In this document: positions 5,261 to 6,688 of the stretch, in pieces
Layout: every line of letters starts with the position of its first letter
Position numbering within the stretch: the first letter of the stretch is position 1
Source of the DNA: Clostridia bacterium
GTDB lineage: Bacteria > Bacillota > Clostridia > UMGS1883
DNA length: 6,688 bases
Reading direction: 5' to 3'
Assembly (NCBI GenBank): GCA_017468215.1
Contig: JAFUJG010000155.1
Location: 1 to 6,688, forward strand
Notes under the pieces: model-generated
The model's database searches: none
What the model saw: the letters and a program-made list of their open reading frames with translations, nothing else
What the model was told of the DNA's origin: nothing
Program-made: the position numbers and the translations under genes

Positions 5261-6558
5261 ACTGCTTTTTTCAGGATTTCTTTTTCGTTCTCAATTTCGC
5301 CGTCAATAACCATCTGGAGAAGGGCATTTAATATTTCGCCCACTTTCCTTCCGTCGTGAACACCAAGAGCCATTACATCATAGCCGTTTACGGCAAGGGT
5401 TTTAAGGCTTATGCATTCGTCATCCTTTTCGATTTCCTTGCGTATTTCACCAAGCCTTTCAATTACGGCAAAATTACCCTCTGCTTTTTTTGAATGTGCT
5501 GCGGTGTCGGCATATTTCACCTTCAAAAGCAGGTCGAAAACCCCGTAAGACAACTTCGATAAGCACCTTTTCACATATTTCTTTTCGGGGATAATCTCTC
5601 TCTGGTGCTCTTTTACAAGGGTTTCCACAATACGGACGGTTTCGTTGTCTGCCTTTAGCCTTTTAAGCACACAGCCTGCAATAAGGGCAGATTTTTCGTC
5701 GTGCCCCTTAAAGTGTCCGCCCTTTTCGTCTATAGTAAAGCATTGGGGCTTACCAATGTCATGGAAAAACACCGCCAGCCTTATTTTTAAATCCTTGTCC
5801 GATGCTTCTACCGCCTTTACTATATGCTCGTACACATCATATATGTGATAATCGTTCTTCTGGTCAAAGCCTACACAATGAAGCAGTTCGGGTATAAAAA
5901 CGCCTATTACATCGTAATACTCCATCAGCACCTTGCCTGCCCAATCGCCCATCAGAAGCTTTGAGAACTCAACAAAAATCCGCTCGGCAGAAACCTTTTC
6001 TAAAAGCCGTTTGTTTTTGTGGATGCTTTCTTTTGTCTTTTCATCAATTTCAAAGCCCAAGGTGGCGGCAAACCTTATTGCACGCATAATCCTCAGTGCA
6101 TCCTCACCAAAGCGTTTATCCGCATCGCCTACAGTGCGGATAATTTTGTTTTTTATATCCTCTCTGCCTCCAAAGGGGTCAACTATTTCACCGTTATAAC
6201 AGATTGCATTAATGGTGAAATCACGCCTTGCAAGGTCGTTTTGTACATTTTTTGTAAAGCTTACGCCCACAGGATGCCTTCCGTCTTCATACTTGCCGTC
6301 AATACGGTAGGTTGTAACCTCGACGTTTTCCCCCTCTGACACAACTGTGACAGTTCCGTGTTTTTCGCCTGTGAGTATGGTTGTAAAAGCTGAAAAGCAC
6401 TCTTTTATCTGGTTCGGGAGAGCATTGGTTGTAATATCAAAGTCGTGAGGAACGCTCCCCATAAGTGCATCACGGACACAGCCGCCTACAAAATACGCCT
6501 CGTAGCCGTTTTGTGTTAATTTGTCTGCAACCTTTTGTGCAAATTTTGGTATATCCAT
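5245..6558 (-). CDS. cca: CCA-adding tRNA nucleotidyltransferase with HD domain
   Basis: This cytoplasmic enzyme builds or repairs the CCA end of tRNAs from CTP and ATP. The 437 residues contain all class II motifs: A, GGCVRD (25-30) with the metal-binding D39 and D41 in HDFDIT; B, RRDFTINA (111-118); C, DPFGGREDIKNKIIRTVGD (127-145); D, EDALRIMRAIRFA (152-164); E, VSAERIFVEFSKLL (189-202). E152, D153 and R156 correspond within one residue to the base-recognising E153, D154 and R157 of the Bacillus stearothermophilus enzyme. A central HD domain follows, with H244, H266-D267 in HDIGKP and D351 in KYADTAAH, and the tail VNGYDVMALGVHDGRKVGEI is that of clostridial CCA enzymes. The flexible-loop region before motif B (about 85-105) looks intact, favouring a full CCA enzyme over a CC-only form. 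The ATG at 6558 has GGAGGTG 7 bases upstream. Confidence 0.95.
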   Translation of the reverse strand: MDIPKFAQKVADKLTQNGYEAYFVGGCVRDALMGSVPHDFDITTNALPNQIKECFSAFTTILTGEKHGTVTVVSEGENVEVTTYRIDGKYEDGRHPVGVSFTKNVQNDLARRDFTINAICYNGEIVDPFGGREDIKNKIIRTVGDADKRFGEDALRIMRAIRFAATLGFEIDEKTKESIHKNKRLLEKVSAERIFVEFSKLLMGDWAGKVLMEYYDVIGVFIPELLHCVGFDQKNDYHIYDVYEHIVKAVEASDKDLKIRLAVFFHDIGKPQCFTIDEKGGHFKGHDEKSALIAGCVLKRLKADNETVRIVETLVKEHQREIIPEKKYVKRCLSKLSYGVFDLLLKVKYADTAAHSKKAEGNFAVIERLGEIRKEIEKDDECISLKTLAVNGYDVMALGVHDGRKVGEILNALLQMVIDGEIENEKEILKKAVKETL

Positions 6559-6582
6559 ACTCTCACCTCCATATCTTATTTG

Positions 6583-6611
6583 ATTTTACACCAATTCTGT
6601 TGATTTTTCAA
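6583..6611 (-). promoter_or_regulatory. cca: Promoter of cca
   Basis: On the minus strand TTGAAA (6606-6611) and TAAAAT (6583-6588) are separated by 17 bases; each box has one mismatch to the sigma-A consensus. Transcription should begin near 6576, leaving a leader of under 20 bases that just includes the GGAGGTG at 6564-6570. Confidence 0.7.
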
Positions 6612-6612
6612 C
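6599..6612. repeat. GTTGA-N4-TCAAC dyad over the cca -35 box
   Basis: The arms GTTGA (6599-6603) and TCAAC (6608-6612) flank TTTT and include most of the -35 box. The element matches the dyad at 5195-5210 in both arms and spacing, so a common binding protein is possible. The arms are short. Confidence 0.4.
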
Positions 6613-6688
6613 CAAAAATGTCCACCTATCATGGACTATTTCGTCAAAAGTGACAAAGTTTCAGTTAAAGTTTATTTTTTTATAAAAA
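6613..6688. other. Upstream non-coding stretch at the right edge
   Basis: No reading frame is supported here. It contains a GTCCA/TGGAC inverted repeat (6620-6624 and 6632-6636), a loose TTTCGTCA/TGACAAAG dyad (6639-6646 and 6651-6658) that recalls the -35 palindrome of the epimerase promoter, and an A/T-rich run at 6670-6688. It may hold the tail of a neighbouring transcription unit outside the window. Confidence 0.4.

Overview
All recognisable genes in this window lie on the minus strand, so they are read here from right to left. The window suggests a Gram-positive anaerobe of class Clostridia, probably an Oscillospiraceae/Ruminococcaceae-like gut or rumen bacterium. The reasons are strong AGGAGG-type ribosome binding sites, a Sec signal peptide on a very large modular secreted enzyme with an acidic Glu/Pro/Thr linker, an HD-domain CCA-adding enzyme of clostridial type, and near-consensus housekeeping promoters. 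The taxonomy is an inference from gene style; no marker gene proves it.

Layout from right to left. At 6559-6688 there is an upstream region with a good promoter and short inverted repeats. At 5245-6558 lies cca, the tRNA nucleotidyltransferase that maintains tRNA 3' ends; its stop codon sits inside an intrinsic terminator hairpin. At 5037-5244 there is a compact control region: a consensus promoter for the next gene with perfect inverted repeats laid over its -35 and -10 boxes and two more dyads upstream. At 3942-5036 lies the non-hydrolysing UDP-GlcNAc 2-epimerase (wecB/mnaA type), which makes UDP-ManNAc for cell-surface polymers. Thirteen bases further on, at 3437-3928, is a small two-helix membrane protein of unknown function whose ribosome binding site overlaps the epimerase stop codon. 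A perfect 8-bp hairpin follows at 3404-3428.

The left half of the window (1-3380) is one uninterrupted reading frame that runs off the left edge. I translated it codon by codon and found no stop or frameshift over 1126 codons. It encodes an exported multidomain protein: signal peptide, beta-sandwich module, Ig-like module, second beta-sandwich module, Pro/Glu/Thr linker, DNRLRE/CBM96-like module, a domain often seen in clostridial surface proteins, an unassigned beta-rich segment, and finally the start of a GH88/GH105 unsaturated glucuronyl/rhamnogalacturonyl hydrolase domain cut by the window edge.

Functionally, cca is a separate housekeeping unit. The epimerase and membrane protein look like one operon tied to envelope polymer synthesis. 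The secreted GH105 protein may be read from the same promoter through the hairpin or from its own unseen promoter. It probably acts on oligosaccharides derived from plant pectin or similar uronic-acid polymers. The most unusual points are the architecture of this giant enzyme and the palindrome-covered epimerase promoter. I see no mobile element, CRISPR array, tRNA or rRNA.
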